Assembly (NCBI GenBank): GCA_020890945.1
Contig: JAJHPK010000039.1
Location: 25,693 to 89,692, forward strand
Length of the DNA: 64,000 bases
Source: Nitrosomonas sp.
GTDB taxonomy: Bacteria > Pseudomonadota > Gammaproteobacteria > Burkholderiales > Nitrosomonadaceae
Reading direction: 5' to 3'
Shown here: positions 44,896 through 55,053 of the stretch, piece after piece
Layout of the letters: each line of letters begins with the position of its first letter
Numbering within the stretch: position 1 is the stretch's first letter
The notes under the pieces: generated by a model
Seen by the model: only the letters and a program-made list of their open reading frames with translations
Told to the model about the DNA's origin: nothing
The model's database searches: none
Position numbers and translations under genes: made by a program

Positions 44896-45525
44896 TCAAT
44901 TTTTATCTTTAAATTCGCATAGATGTGCAATATTACAATTTCCACAATCGGGCTTTCTTGCTTTACAAACATAGCGGCCATGCAAAATTAACCAATGGTG
45001 AATATTTTGTTTGAATTCATCTGGTACCCATTTCAGTAATTTTTGTTCCACTTCATAAACAGTCTTTCCAGGAGCAATACGTGTTCGATTAGCGACGCGA
45101 AAAATATGCGTATCAACGGCTATTGTAGGTTCTCCAAAGGCAATATTCAAAACAACATTAGCCGTTTTTCTTCCCACACCCGGTAATTGTTCTAACTGCT
45201 CGCGTAAACGCGGCACTTGCCCTTGATATTGCTCAATTAAAAGCTGACAGGTCTTAATGATATTTTTGGCTTTATTTTTATACAAACCGATTCGGTTAAT
45301 AAAACTCACCAAACCTTCTTCGCCTAACGCATAAATTTTTTCAGCGGTATTCGCTTGGAGAAATAACTGACGAGTAGCCTGATTGACGCTTTTATCGGTC
45401 GCTTGCGCAGATAAAATCACCGCAACCAATAATTCAAAGGGTGTTTGATATTCTAATTCTGTTGTGGGATGCGGATTATTGGTTCGTAAACAAGCAAAAA
45501 TAGCGTAGCGCTTGGCAGCATTCAT
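44896..45525 (-). CDS. nth: Endonuclease III
   Basis: A 209-residue DNA glycosylase/AP lyase for oxidised pyrimidines. Helix-hairpin-helix LPGVGRKTANVVLN with the catalytic Lys, VDTHIFRVANR with the Asp, and the C-terminal [4Fe-4S] loop CKARKPDCGNCNIAHLC (C-X6-C-X2-C-X5-C). Normal length. Monocistronic in appearance. Confidence 0.97.
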   Translation of the reverse strand: MNAAKRYAIFACLRTNNPHPTTELEYQTPFELLVAVILSAQATDKSVNQATRQLFLQANTAEKIYALGEEGLVSFINRIGLYKNKAKNIIKTCQLLIEQYQGQVPRLREQLEQLPGVGRKTANVVLNIAFGEPTIAVDTHIFRVANRTRIAPGKTVYEVEQKLLKWVPDEFKQNIHHWLILHGRYVCKARKPDCGNCNIAHLCEFKDKN

Positions 45526-45580
45526 ATATAAAACGTCAATTAGGAATTAATGCCTTTATGAGCCTAATTCAGTTAAAGGA

Positions 45581-46504
45581 TTAATTACTTAATTCATAAT
45601 TCTTTAAAACAAATTGATAGGGTTGCGTATTGACCAATTCCATGCGTATATTATTGGCCATCGTAGTTTGATTGATCATAATGGAAGGAATCGACACCAA
45701 ACCACTTTGCGGCAAAAATGTTGCTACATTTGTGGGTTTAGCCGGTAAAATTTTAATGCTCTCCGAATCCAATTCAAATAACAAATCAGCATCGCTGTTA
45801 ATTAATTTTAATTTCACCTCAGCAACTGTTCCATCGCCTATATCCACAGCAAAACTAGCGATGTTTTCATGAAAAACACCGGTAGGATTTTTCACAGTAA
45901 CATCGCTGATTTGTACGAGATTATTCACAGAAGGCTGGGGCGATATGGAATCAATAAATGGAAAACCACCACCAGATTTAGGAAGTGTTGCAATAGCGTC
46001 AAAAACAGCCATGCCATCAAAAACAACTCGGCCAAAAACGGTGAAACCGCCATTCTGAAAATCAAGATTCTTGGAATTATCTGCTAGATTTACAAACCAC
46101 TGACTGGTCGCGCTATCTGGGATATCAGGAAGTTTTGCCATCGCAACCGTACCGCGCGTATTCGAAATTTTGAATTCATTTTTAATTTGTGGAAGGGTAG
46201 TAACCGCAACGAGAGTTTTTTCGGTTCCGTTATCAACTATTCGATACCCTCCTCCTTGCACAACGAAACCGAAAACACTGCGGTGAAAAACACCGTTGGT
46301 GTAAGAGCCGTTGTTAATATAGGTTAAAAAATTGGCGGTTGTGATTGGCGTATGAGACTCAAACAATTCGATACAAAACGCCCCCATGTTGGAGTTAAAG
46401 CACGCAACGGAATTAGCAAATGACGCGGAAGTTACTAACAATAAACACTGTATTTGCAGCAATCTTTTGGAAAATGTTAATAAACATTGCTTCATTTTCA
46501 TCAT
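45581..46504 (-). CDS. Exported cyclophilin-type peptidyl-prolyl isomerase with C-terminal extension
   Basis: 307 residues with a signal peptide (LLQIQCLLLVTSASFANS). The cyclophilin domain spans about 35-205: FHRSVFGFVVQGGGY, MAKLPDIPDSATSQWFVNL, FTVFGRVVFDGM. The active-site Arg of FHR is present and the QGG is kept. The remaining about 100 residues are a beta-rich extension seen in other proteobacterial cyclophilins, of unknown role. It would act on proline bonds in the periplasm. Confidence 0.9.
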   Translation of the reverse strand: MMKMKQCLLTFSKRLLQIQCLLLVTSASFANSVACFNSNMGAFCIELFESHTPITTANFLTYINNGSYTNGVFHRSVFGFVVQGGGYRIVDNGTEKTLVAVTTLPQIKNEFKISNTRGTVAMAKLPDIPDSATSQWFVNLADNSKNLDFQNGGFTVFGRVVFDGMAVFDAIATLPKSGGGFPFIDSISPQPSVNNLVQISDVTVKNPTGVFHENIASFAVDIGDGTVAEVKLKLINSDADLLFELDSESIKILPAKPTNVATFLPQSGLVSIPSIMINQTTMANNIRMELVNTQPYQFVLKNYELSN

Positions 46505-46527
46505 CCTTATTTAATAAAACTGGTTGA

Positions 46528-48342
46528 TTAAGCCGCGACACGCGAAGCTTTTTTGCGTTCGTGTTCCAGTAAATAACGTTTGCGTATGCGGATCGTTTTG
46601 GGAGTAATCTCTACTAACTCATCATCGGCGATAAATTCAATGGCAGATTCCAGCGTCAACTGAATCGGTGGCGTAAGCACTACCGCCTCATCCGTTCCAG
46701 ATGCTCGAATATTCGTCAGTTGTTTGCCTTTGATAGGATTCACCACTAAATCATTATCACGGGTATGAATGCCGATTACCATACCTTCGTACAATCGATC
46801 GCCGGGGCTAACGAACATGCGGCCACGCTCTTGCAATTTCCACAGTGCATAAGCCACCGCTTCACCATGCTCTGATGAAATTAGCACACCGTTTTTACGT
46901 TGCGGAATTTCAGAGCGCATCGGTGCAAATTCATCAAAAACGTGACTCATCAGACCTGTACCGCGAGTCATGGTCATGAAATCCGATTGAAAACCAATTA
47001 ATCCACGTGCGGGGATACGATAATCCAAGCGCACTCTGCCTTTTGCATCCGACACCATGTCTTGCAAATCACCGCGTCGTTCTCCCAGTGCTTCCATGAT
47101 CGCACCTTGATGTGCTTCGTCGATATCGACAGTCAACAATTCAAACGGCTCGCACTTTTCTCCGTTAATTTCGCGAATTACCACATTCGGACGTGATACC
47201 GCCAATTCATAGCCTTCACGGCGCATATTTTCAAGCAAAATCGTGAGATGCAATTCACCGCGACCAGAAATTAAAAAAGAGTCGGTTTCGTTGGTTTCTT
47301 CCATGCGCATCGCGACATTGGTTAACAATTCCTTTTCCAATCTCTCACGCAGTTGACGGCTAGTCACGAACTTGCCTTCTTGACCGGCAAAAGGGGAAGT
47401 GTTCACTTGAAATGTCATCGTCAATGTTGGTTCATCGACCGCCATGATCGGTAGTGCTTCAGGTTGATTGGTATCCGCCAAAGTGGTACCGATACTCAGC
47501 TCTTCGATACCGTTGATGAGCACGATGTCGCCGGCTAATGCCTCTTTCATTTGAATTCGTTCCAGGCCTTGAAAGCCTAGTACTTGATTGACCTTGGCTT
47601 TTTTCGGCGGATTATCTCCCATCAAAATCATGACTTCCTGTGCAGGCTTCAGTTTGCCGCGACGAATGCGGCCAATACCAATGCGCCCGACAAAACTAGA
47701 GTAATCCAGTGCGCTGATTTGCAGTTGCAACGGTTCATCAGGATTGCCAGAAGGAGCTGGTACATGTTTCAAAATAGTATCAAACAAAGGACGCATATCT
47801 TGCGAAGGTTTTTCTTGATCCAACGTTGCGAAGCCATTCAACGCCGATGCATATACCACTGGAAAATCCAGTTGCTCATCACTGGCACCCAATTTGTCGA
47901 ACAAATCAAACGTTTGATCGACCACCCAACTGGCACGTGCTCCAGGGCGATCAATTTTGTTAACCACCACAATTGGTCGCAAACCCAATGCCAATGCTTT
48001 TTTCGTCACAAAACGTGTTTGTGGCATCGGACCTTCTACCGCATCCACTAGCAACAACACACCATCAACCATCGACAAAACCCGTTCGACTTCGCCACCA
48101 AAATCAGCGTGGCCCGGGGTATCAACGATATTGATATGTATTCCGTCATAATCAATGGCGCAATTTTTGGCTAAAATGGTAATGCCCCGTTCACGTTCGA
48201 TATCGTTGGAATCCATCACGCGTTCAGAAATTTGTTGATGTGCGGCAAAGGTGCCAGCTTGGTGCAACAGTTTGTCAACCATGGTGGTTTTGCCATGATC
48301 AACGTGCGCGATGATAGCAATATTGCGAATGGGGCGAGACAT
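46528..48342 (-). CDS. typA: Ribosome-binding GTPase TypA/BipA
   Basis: A 604-residue translational GTPase. G motifs: [33 protein letters not shown], then EF-G-like domains with [21 protein letters not shown] and the BipA-specific C-terminal [17 protein letters not shown]. It helps 50S assembly and stress and cold responses. Normal length. The gene starts with a potential AGGA site about 7 bases upstream. Confidence 0.98.
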   Translation of the reverse strand: MSRPIRNIAIIAHVDHGKTTMVDKLLHQAGTFAAHQQISERVMDSNDIERERGITILAKNCAIDYDGIHINIVDTPGHADFGGEVERVLSMVDGVLLLVDAVEGPMPQTRFVTKKALALGLRPIVVVNKIDRPGARASWVVDQTFDLFDKLGASDEQLDFPVVYASALNGFATLDQEKPSQDMRPLFDTILKHVPAPSGNPDEPLQLQISALDYSSFVGRIGIGRIRRGKLKPAQEVMILMGDNPPKKAKVNQVLGFQGLERIQMKEALAGDIVLINGIEELSIGTTLADTNQPEALPIMAVDEPTLTMTFQVNTSPFAGQEGKFVTSRQLRERLEKELLTNVAMRMEETNETDSFLISGRGELHLTILLENMRREGYELAVSRPNVVIREINGEKCEPFELLTVDIDEAHQGAIMEALGERRGDLQDMVSDAKGRVRLDYRIPARGLIGFQSDFMTMTRGTGLMSHVFDEFAPMRSEIPQRKNGVLISSEHGEAVAYALWKLQERGRMFVSPGDRLYEGMVIGIHTRDNDLVVNPIKGKQLTNIRASGTDEAVVLTPPIQLTLESAIEFIADDELVEITPKTIRIRKRYLLEHERKKASRVAA

Positions 48343-48464
48343 AAAAAAATCCTCAAAAATAAGCTGTTAGTTTCTGTAAAGGGGGCAAATTATAACAGCG
48401 GAGGGTGAATAAGACTAATGTTTTACTGGTAGTGTAAGATCCACAAAAATCATTGGGAGCTCAT

Positions 48465-49403
48465 ATGACATCGAAAATTCACTATTTATCCACGAACGAA
48501 TTGGATCGTTTGTCATTAAGTACGCAAGAAATCGTGGACCGAATTGAAAATTTGCTTGTTAGGCAAAGCCAAAAGCAAGCATGGAATGCTCCTAAATCAG
48601 TGATCACCCCGCCAGATGGGCGTTATATGATGGCAACCTTGTCTGCCTCAGATGATCCGCCATTTCTTGCCACAAAGTCGTTGATACTCAATCCGGACAA
48701 TCCGAAGCAAGGCCTGCCAATCATTAACTCGTTGGTAACGTTACTGGATAGCCGAACCGGTATTCCGCTTGCGATTATCGATGGCAATTGGATTACAGCG
48801 ATACGTACCGCCGGACTGACTGCGGTCGCGTCAAAATACCTGGCGCGAAGTGATTCATCAATTGCCGCTTTTGTCGGATGCGGCGTGCAAGCTCATAGTC
48901 ATCTGCGCGTATTGTCTGAATCGTTCCCACTAAAAGCGATTCGCGCTTATAATCGTAGCACAAAAAGTCGTGATGTGTTTTGTCGAGCGGCTGAAGCCAT
49001 GGGATTAACAGCGATTGCTTGTGAAACCCCGCGCGAAACCATAAAAGATGCTGATATAGTCGTTACCTCCGTCACCATTTCACCACAATTGAAACCATTT
49101 CTCGATGCCAATTGGTTAAAACCTGGAGTATTTGTTTCAATGGTCGACCTTGCTGCGTCTTGGTTGCCCGAGAGTATGAATACTTTTGACCAAATTGTTC
49201 TTGATGATCTTGAGCAAGAATCCAGCATGGAAAAACCTTTAGTCAACCCAGCATTGGTAAGCGGTGATTTGTTCGGCTTGGTCAATGGAAAAATAACAGG
49301 ACGCAAAAACATCGATGATAAAACTGCTTTTGCATTCAGGGGACTAGCAATCGGTGATTTGGCGTTAGCGGGATTAGCTTATCAACGCTTTCGCAAAGGT
49401 TAA
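48465..49403 (+). CDS. Ornithine cyclodeaminase / mu-crystallin family protein
   Basis: 312 residues from ATG 48465, with GGGAG 6-10 bases upstream; an earlier TTG is rejected. The N-terminal dimer domain has KSVITPPDGRYMMATLSA. The NAD(P)-binding part has TAAVASKYLARSDSSIAAFVGCG in two pieces, and VTSVTISPQL. The family includes ornithine cyclodeaminase, alanine dehydrogenase and ketimine reductase. Substrate cannot be told from sequence. The gene is divergent from typA with about 120 bases between. Confidence 0.88.
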   Translation: MTSKIHYLSTNELDRLSLSTQEIVDRIENLLVRQSQKQAWNAPKSVITPPDGRYMMATLSASDDPPFLATKSLILNPDNPKQGLPIINSLVTLLDSRTGIPLAIIDGNWITAIRTAGLTAVASKYLARSDSSIAAFVGCGVQAHSHLRVLSESFPLKAIRAYNRSTKSRDVFCRAAEAMGLTAIACETPRETIKDADIVVTSVTISPQLKPFLDANWLKPGVFVSMVDLAASWLPESMNTFDQIVLDDLEQESSMEKPLVNPALVSGDLFGLVNGKITGRKNIDDKTAFAFRGLAIGDLALAGLAYQRFRKG

Positions 49404-49471
49404 AACTATGCAGTCTCCGTTTAATGTTTCAGCTTTATCCTAAATTAATTTGAAAACGAGTTTGCTCGGCA

Positions 49472-50557
49472 ATGAGAATATTTTTATTGTGCGTTTGTTT
49501 TCTGATTCATACTAACGCATACGCGCAAACAACGATAAAAGGCCTTCCCACCTCCCTAACTGTTTCATCGTACATCGAAGCATACTATAGCAACGACTTT
49601 ACTGGACTGGCAGGGGGAACAAAACCAGATTTTTTAGTTAGCTTTAGCAAAAATGATCTGCCATCCGTTAATCTTGCTCTGATAAAAGGCTCGTATACTG
49701 GTAGCCACATACGAGCAAACTTGGGAATAGCCGGGGGTACTTATATGAACGCCAACTACAAAGCCGAACCTGGCTTGCTGAAACATTTTTATGAAGGAAA
49801 TGTTGGCTTCAGATTATCCAAAGAAAAAGAATTATGGCTAGATATCGGTGTTTTTCCTTCGCACATCGGCTTTGAAAGCGCTGTCGGTAAAGAAAATTGG
49901 GTGCTGACCCGAGCTTTTGGAGCAGAAAATACCCCATACTTTGAGTCGGGTGCAAAATTAAGTGTTACTTCCGACAATAAAAAGTGGCATGCCAGTGTTT
50001 TAGTTTTGAGTGGATGGCAGCGTATTAAACCTGTCACAGGCAATACATTACCTTCCTTTGGAACACAAATTGTTTATAAACCTTCTTCAAATCTAACTTT
50101 AAATAGCAGCACTTTTTTTGGCAGCGATAAACCTGACGAATCCAGGCAAATGCGGTATTTCCATAACTTCTATGGAATTTACAAATTGAATGATTTGTTT
50201 TCTACCATTTTGGGATTTGATATTGGGCTGGAACAAAAAGCTAAAAACTCCTCAGCGATGAATCTGTGGTTCAATCCCATTGGTATTTTGAGATATACAC
50301 CCAGCGAAAAAATTGGCATCGCCATTAAAGGAGAGTATTACCATGACAAACATCACGTCATCATCTCCTATGGTGAACCTTATGCTTTCAAAACATACGG
50401 TTTTTCTATTAACTTCGATTACCATTTTACCAACCACCTATTATGGCGGATCGAAGGGAGAACCTTACAAAGTGACCATTCAATTTTTGCTAGACAAGAC
50501 GGTACGGCATCGAAAAGCAATTCTTTCATTACTTCATCGATTGCTATTAGCTTCTGA
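49472..50557 (+). CDS. Outer-membrane beta-barrel protein
   Basis: 361 residues with a signal peptide (MRIFLLCVCFLIHTNAYA). The mature chain is a string of amphipathic strands (VSSYIEAYYSNDF, GSYTGSHIRANLGIAG, FSINFDYHFTNHLLWRIEGRTL) and ends in SSIAISF with a terminal Phe, the classic barrel signal. It resembles the putative beta-barrel porin-2/DUF1597-like group. Substrate unknown. Confidence 0.8.
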   Translation: MRIFLLCVCFLIHTNAYAQTTIKGLPTSLTVSSYIEAYYSNDFTGLAGGTKPDFLVSFSKNDLPSVNLALIKGSYTGSHIRANLGIAGGTYMNANYKAEPGLLKHFYEGNVGFRLSKEKELWLDIGVFPSHIGFESAVGKENWVLTRAFGAENTPYFESGAKLSVTSDNKKWHASVLVLSGWQRIKPVTGNTLPSFGTQIVYKPSSNLTLNSSTFFGSDKPDESRQMRYFHNFYGIYKLNDLFSTILGFDIGLEQKAKNSSAMNLWFNPIGILRYTPSEKIGIAIKGEYYHDKHHVIISYGEPYAFKTYGFSINFDYHFTNHLLWRIEGRTLQSDHSIFARQDGTASKSNSFITSSIAISF

Positions 50558-50645
50558 TCGACTGTATCAAAAACATCCGCAGGAACCGAGGTTTCTTTTT
50601 AGCATGAGACGATTCACATCCGTTTCTCGCTTGAATAATCGATCG

Positions 50646-50837
50646 CTATTCTTTATCCACGCCGGACATTAAAAACTTGACCAGTAGCGCAAAAATAAAC
50701 GGAACCGTGCTTAATCCAGAAACCATATAATGTTCGGAGGTAAATTGATCACCTTCATCCATAATAATGTAGCCAAAAAAAATTACGATTGGGGCAATCA
50801 GCGAAAGCACAATAACCAAATTAAAAAAACGATTCAT
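50646..50837 (-). CDS. Small membrane protein, two helices
   Basis: 63 residues from ATG 50837, with GAGG 7-10 bases upstream; a GTG start at 50849 would overlap that site. Two hydrophobic helices (FFNLVIVLSLIAPIVIFFGYIIM and VPFIFALLVKFLM) flank an acidic loop. No family recognised. Confidence 0.55.
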   Translation of the reverse strand: MNRFFNLVIVLSLIAPIVIFFGYIIMDEGDQFTSEHYMVSGLSTVPFIFALLVKFLMSGVDKE

Positions 50838-50999
50838 AAAAATCCTCACTCAGAAAAAATCATTTGCCGAAAGTATAAGTCGGTTATTAGCGATTGCCCA
50901 GTCATATCCTTACCAAGCGAGTAGCTTTATATTGTTTTTATTGTTTGCTTTAAGCGTTAAAATAGCGCCTTTGAAGTTTGATTTTTGCGATGACTCATT

Positions 51000-51323
51000 G
51001 TGACAGAGCCTGTTCTGATCGTTACTAATTACCCTGACTCAACAAACGCTACTGCATTGGCTGAGGAATTGATTAAACAACATTTGGCCGCTTGCGTAAA
51101 TGTTTCCAGTGCTGGCCGTTCGATCTATCGGTGGCAAGGAAAAATCGAATCCGCAGAAGAATTTCAGGTTTGGATCAAAACTCGGAAACAACACCATGAT
51201 CGAGTTGAACAATTGATCAAGATGATGCATCCTTATGAACTTCCTGAAATAATTATGGTTCCTATCATAGGTGGTTCAACTGCCTATCTGCAATGGATTA
51301 ATGATGAAACGAATACTATCTGA
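51000..51323 (+). CDS. cutA: Divalent-cation tolerance protein CutA
   Basis: 107 residues from GTG 51000. LAACVNVSSAGRSIYRWQGKIESAEEF and YELPEIIMVPIIGGSTAYLQWI (split) are the CutA1 ferredoxin-like trimer signatures. Linked to copper tolerance. It lies 16 bases before dsbD, the usual proteobacterial pair. Confidence 0.96.
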   Translation: MTEPVLIVTNYPDSTNATALAEELIKQHLAACVNVSSAGRSIYRWQGKIESAEEFQVWIKTRKQHHDRVEQLIKMMHPYELPEIIMVPIIGGSTAYLQWINDETNTI

Positions 51324-51339
51324 GAAATATTAAAAACCG

Positions 51340-53301
51340 ATGTTAAAACGAATATTGATCGCGCTGATATTGCTTTCGCCCCTCTATTTGATGAGCGTCA
51401 ATGCGATTGCGCAAGAAAACAGTTCTTCAGGCCTATTTTCTAAATTACAACAACTCGGCATTAAGCTTGGACAAAGCAATCCGCAAGAGTTGTTGCCACC
51501 GGACGAAGCGTTCAAAATTTCCGTTGAAGTACGCGATGGTCAAACGCTAGTCGCTAATTTAACGCCGGCAAAAGACTATTACCTGTATCGCGATAAAATC
51601 GTTTTTGAATCGAAAGGAATCGATACGGCGATCGAAAAAATTTCCTTGCCGCCTGGCAAGAAGAAGGAAGATCAAACTTTTGGCGCGACAGAAGTTTATT
51701 ACGAACCGATTCAAGCGATTATCACGCTGAAACGCGACCATAGCGCAAGCGAACAATCCTTGACGCTTGCGGCTACGTATCAAGGCTGCAACGAACCCGT
51801 TGGCGTATGTTACGCACCCATTCATAAAGCAATTGATCTGACTTTGCCTGCGGTTAAAGCTGCTATCGGCGCTGTTGCCAATGCGGTCAGTTCTCCCGCA
51901 ACGGCAGCACCTGTGGATAATGCCACTACTTTATTTCAACCTCCTCCGTCGAGTGGACCACGGATCGAAACTGAAGCCTATAAAATTGACCAGATGTTTA
52001 AAACTGGCGATTTCTGGCTGATTTTGACAGGATTCTTTGGCATCGGCCTATTACTGGCTTTTACACCTTGTATTTTTCCAATGTTTCCAATTTTGTCGGG
52101 AATTATTGCTAATCGTGGTCAGAATGTGACGAAAATGCACGGTTTTATTTTGGCACTCGCGTATGTACTCGGTATGGCAATCACCTATGCCATTGCCGGC
52201 GTAGCCGCTGGATTATCGGGCTCCATGTTATCGGCAGCATTGCAAAACGCCTGGGTATTGGGCACGTTTGCCGTGATTTTTGTACTGCTCTCTTTTTCGA
52301 TGTTCGGCTTTTACGATCTGCAATTACCCGGAACATTGCAAACCAAACTATCAGAGGAAGCAAGCCAACTCAAAGGTGGACAGTTAACTGGCGTATTTGG
52401 CATGGGTGCTTTATCGGCATTGATTGTCGGGCCATGCGTTGCGGCACCATTAGCGGGCGCCTTGTTATATATCAGTCAAACACGTGATGTTGTCTTAGGC
52501 GGCTCGGCTTTGTTTATGATGGCGCTTGGCATGGGAGTGCCCTTGCTGATATTAGGCGCATCCGCTGGAGCGCTGCTTCCTAAAACTGGCGCATGGATGG
52601 AATCGGTCAAAAAGTTCTTCGGCGTGTTGTTATTAGGTGTCGCCATTTGGCTCATTTCTCCAGTAATCAATGAAGTGATACATATGCTGTTATGGGCAGC
52701 GTTATTAATCATTTCGGCGATCTACTTGCATGCCATCGATCCTTTACCGGAAAGAGCTTCGGGCTTGCGTAAGTTTCTCAAAGGAGTTGGCGTCATTTCT
52801 TTACTGGTTGGCATAGCGTTACTGATTGGCGTGTTATCGGGCAGTCGTGATGTATTGCAACCACTTTCTAAAATCGGCATCGCAAAATCGGATTCAGTCA
52901 ATGGAATGGGGACAGCAGATACTGGAACAACCAGTTACGCATCGTTGCCTTTCCGGCGCGTCAAAAATATCGAAGCGCTCAATGAAATCATCCAGGAATC
53001 ACGTGATCAGTATTTGATGATCAAAGTTACTGCGGACTGGTGTGTTTCGTGTAAAGAAATGGAACGCTTTACGCTTTCCGATGCGCAAGTACATGCTCGC
53101 TTAAAAGATGTCGTGTTACTCAAAATTGATGTCACCGAAGGTAACGCCGATGATATGGCCTTGTTGAAACGCTTCAAACTATTTGGCCCTCCAGGCATTT
53201 TATTTATTGACAAGCATGGCAACGACATTCCTGACGTCAGAATTATTGGCTTCTTAAATAAAAACGATTTTCTCAGTGTACTTAACGCTATTTTGATTTA
53301 A
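51340..53301 (+). CDS. dsbD: Thiol:disulfide interchange protein DsbD
   Basis: A 653-residue inner-membrane reductant conveyor. Signal peptide, then N-terminal DsbD-alpha with CNEPVGVCYAP (Cys pair). The eight-helix beta domain carries FTPCIFPMFPILSG and VGPCVAAPLAGALL (the two membrane Cys). The C-terminal thioredoxin gamma domain has ADWCVSCKEME. It moves electrons from cytoplasmic thioredoxin to periplasmic DsbC, CcmG and others, so it also supports cytochrome c maturation needed by the heme island. It is followed by a thioredoxin-like gene. Confidence 0.97.
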   Translation: MLKRILIALILLSPLYLMSVNAIAQENSSSGLFSKLQQLGIKLGQSNPQELLPPDEAFKISVEVRDGQTLVANLTPAKDYYLYRDKIVFESKGIDTAIEKISLPPGKKKEDQTFGATEVYYEPIQAIITLKRDHSASEQSLTLAATYQGCNEPVGVCYAPIHKAIDLTLPAVKAAIGAVANAVSSPATAAPVDNATTLFQPPPSSGPRIETEAYKIDQMFKTGDFWLILTGFFGIGLLLAFTPCIFPMFPILSGIIANRGQNVTKMHGFILALAYVLGMAITYAIAGVAAGLSGSMLSAALQNAWVLGTFAVIFVLLSFSMFGFYDLQLPGTLQTKLSEEASQLKGGQLTGVFGMGALSALIVGPCVAAPLAGALLYISQTRDVVLGGSALFMMALGMGVPLLILGASAGALLPKTGAWMESVKKFFGVLLLGVAIWLISPVINEVIHMLLWAALLIISAIYLHAIDPLPERASGLRKFLKGVGVISLLVGIALLIGVLSGSRDVLQPLSKIGIAKSDSVNGMGTADTGTTSYASLPFRRVKNIEALNEIIQESRDQYLMIKVTADWCVSCKEMERFTLSDAQVHARLKDVVLLKIDVTEGNADDMALLKRFKLFGPPGILFIDKHGNDIPDVRIIGFLNKNDFLSVLNAILI

Positions 53302-53326
53302 TCAGTCAGCGCACTTAAGTGACTGA
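53302..53326. terminator. Hairpin after dsbD
   Basis: tcagtca 53302-53308 and tgactga 53320-53326 pair around an 11-base loop that itself holds a cttaag palindrome. It lies just after the dsbD stop and before T-rich sequence. Probable terminator, possibly partial. Confidence 0.45.
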
Positions 53327-53378
53327 GAAATAATCTTTCTTTCGCAATAACAATCAACAAGATTATAAAGGAATTGGC

Positions 53379-53954
53379 ATGGCCAAATTGAAACAACTGT
53401 TTATTTATGCACTGTTAGCAACTTTAGCCATTACCACAGGCTTTATGCTGCGCAGTCAATTGATGGGGGTCGGATCGCAATCACTGTCGAATGAACAAAG
53501 TAAGCAAGGTGCGCAAACACTTTTTTCTACTACCTTGCCCGATTTACAAGGCGTTGAACAAAATATTTCACAATGGCGCGGTAAAGTAATCGTGGTTAAT
53601 TTTTGGGCAACTTGGTGTACTCCATGCCGCGAGGAAATTCCCGAGTTTATTGAAGCGCAGAAAAAATTTAATGAACAAGGTCTTGTTATTATCGGCATTG
53701 CCATCGATCAACCTGATAAGGTCAAAATGTTCAGCAAAGAGTTTGGTATCAATTATCCAATACTGGTTGGCAGTATGAGTACGTGGTCATTATTGGAAGC
53801 AACAGGCAATCAGCGGTCAGTGTTACCTTACACCGTTGTTTTAAACCGTGCTGGAGAAATCGTCGATAGTTATTTAGGGCAAATAAATTTAAAAAAATTA
53901 GAAAACCAAATTATTCCTTTGTTGAAAGAACAACCGAACAATCAACAATCCTAA
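53379..53954 (+). CDS. tlpA: TlpA/ResA-like membrane-anchored thioredoxin
   Basis: 191 residues. The N-terminal anchor is about 8-25 (LFIYALLATLAITTGFML). The AhpC/TSA-type thioredoxin fold has VVNFWATWCTPCREEIPEF, with the CTPC site, IGIAIDQPDKV and LPYTVVLNRAGEIV. It would reduce periplasmic thiols, fed by DsbD, and may serve cytochrome c assembly. Located 77 bases after dsbD. Confidence 0.9.
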   Translation: MAKLKQLFIYALLATLAITTGFMLRSQLMGVGSQSLSNEQSKQGAQTLFSTTLPDLQGVEQNISQWRGKVIVVNFWATWCTPCREEIPEFIEAQKKFNEQGLVIIGIAIDQPDKVKMFSKEFGINYPILVGSMSTWSLLEATGNQRSVLPYTVVLNRAGEIVDSYLGQINLKKLENQIIPLLKEQPNNQQS

Positions 53955-54075
53955 TTGATCGTTTAAGATCTTCTTTGCTGTATAGAAATACACCTAGCTA
54001 ATGCTAAATGAGTGTTTGTGAAATAATTTTATTTGCCAAAAATTATCCTGTAATATCTCAACAAGGGATGGAATA

Positions 54076-54164
54076 GCGCATTTCCATTTTGTAACATCTC
54101 TCCAGCAAAGGAGTTTCGTTAGAGAACTCCTTATCAATACGATAAGTTACAATTCGGAATGCGC
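54076..54164. ncRNA. Structured intergenic element, candidate RNA or MITE
   Basis: An outer stem joins GCGCATT (54076-54082) to AATGCGC (54158-54164) and ttgtaac to gttacaa within. Inside are a perfect AAGGAGTT/AACTCCTT hairpin (54108-54115/54125-54132) and an overlapping CTTATC/GATAAG hairpin (54130-54135/54141-54146). The two inner hairpins are mutually exclusive. It ends 73 bases before the BON lipoprotein gene. Either a leader RNA or a small mobile repeat. Confidence 0.4.
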
Positions 54165-54237
54165 TCAACTCACAAGTAAGCTGTTAATCGATAATAACTA
54201 AAACATATTCCATCGCCTAGTTAGGAGATAGTGAACA

Positions 54238-54564
54238 ATGATTACGATTAAGCGCCTCACAATTTTTCTGTTATTGACGCAACTCGTTTTACTATCGAGT
54301 TGCGCATTCTCTCCCAATCAACCTGGGATGGAGGAAAAATATCACGATGTGAGTCTTACGACAAAAGTCTATGAAGCCATTCTCGATGAACCTTCTCTTA
54401 GGCCTTTCGATATTAATGTCAGAACTCAAAAAGGAATCGTTGAATTGAGCGGATACGTCAATTCTCGCGACGACATGGACAAAGCAATTGCAGTTGCACG
54501 TAAGATTCCTGGCATCAAATCCATCAAAAATGACATGCAGATTCAGACGACTGGAGACTATTAG
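54238..54564 (+). CDS. BON-domain lipoprotein
   Basis: 108 residues. Signal peptide with lipobox LLSSC, then one BON domain (about 35-103): LTTKVYEAILDEPSLRPFDINV, GIVELSGYVNSRDDMDKAI, ARKIPGIKSIKNDM. Related to OsmY and DolP, which protect the outer membrane. Single BON copy. The structured element upstream may control it. Confidence 0.92.
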   Translation: MITIKRLTIFLLLTQLVLLSSCAFSPNQPGMEEKYHDVSLTTKVYEAILDEPSLRPFDINVRTQKGIVELSGYVNSRDDMDKAIAVARKIPGIKSIKNDMQIQTTGDY

Positions 54565-54660
54565 TTCCTTTCCAATTGAGTATTCGCTTAGAATGCCCAA
54601 TAAGCCAAATTACTTTAGTCAAATGCTTCATTCTGTTGATAAAAATGACCGCACAGCACA

Positions 54661-55053
54661 GTGTCAGCTGATTTAGTTCTCATCGTTCATTTTTGCTATG
54701 TTTTATTTGTGGTAGGAAGCTTGCCATTGATTTGGCTGGGAGCATGGTTGAATTGGCAGTTTGTAACATCACCCAGATTTCGCTACCCCCATCTTGCCGC
54801 CATTTTATTCGTGGTAGCCGAATCTCTACTTGGCGTTGTATGTCCATTGACCGCATGGGAAAACGCTTTTCGGTACGTCGAAAACGATAGCAGCTTTATT
54901 CAACGGTGGTTGCATCAAATTATGTTTTATAACGTATCTGAACATATACTGACAACAATCTATATTCTGTTTGCTGTTCTTGTTGCGCTGACATTCAAAT
55001 GGGTGCCAGTCAATTCACGGAGAAATCAAATCTTGTTGTCCAGAAACGATTGA
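54661..55053 (+). CDS. DUF2784 membrane protein
   Basis: 130 residues from GTG 54661. Three to four helices ([23 protein letters not shown] start, [38 protein letters not shown]). The pattern with [11 protein letters not shown] is that of DUF2784. Function unknown. Its last 39 bases overlap the 3' end of ttcA on the other strand. Confidence 0.88.
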   Translation: MSADLVLIVHFCYVLFVVGSLPLIWLGAWLNWQFVTSPRFRYPHLAAILFVVAESLLGVVCPLTAWENAFRYVENDSSFIQRWLHQIMFYNVSEHILTTIYILFAVLVALTFKWVPVNSRRNQILLSRND

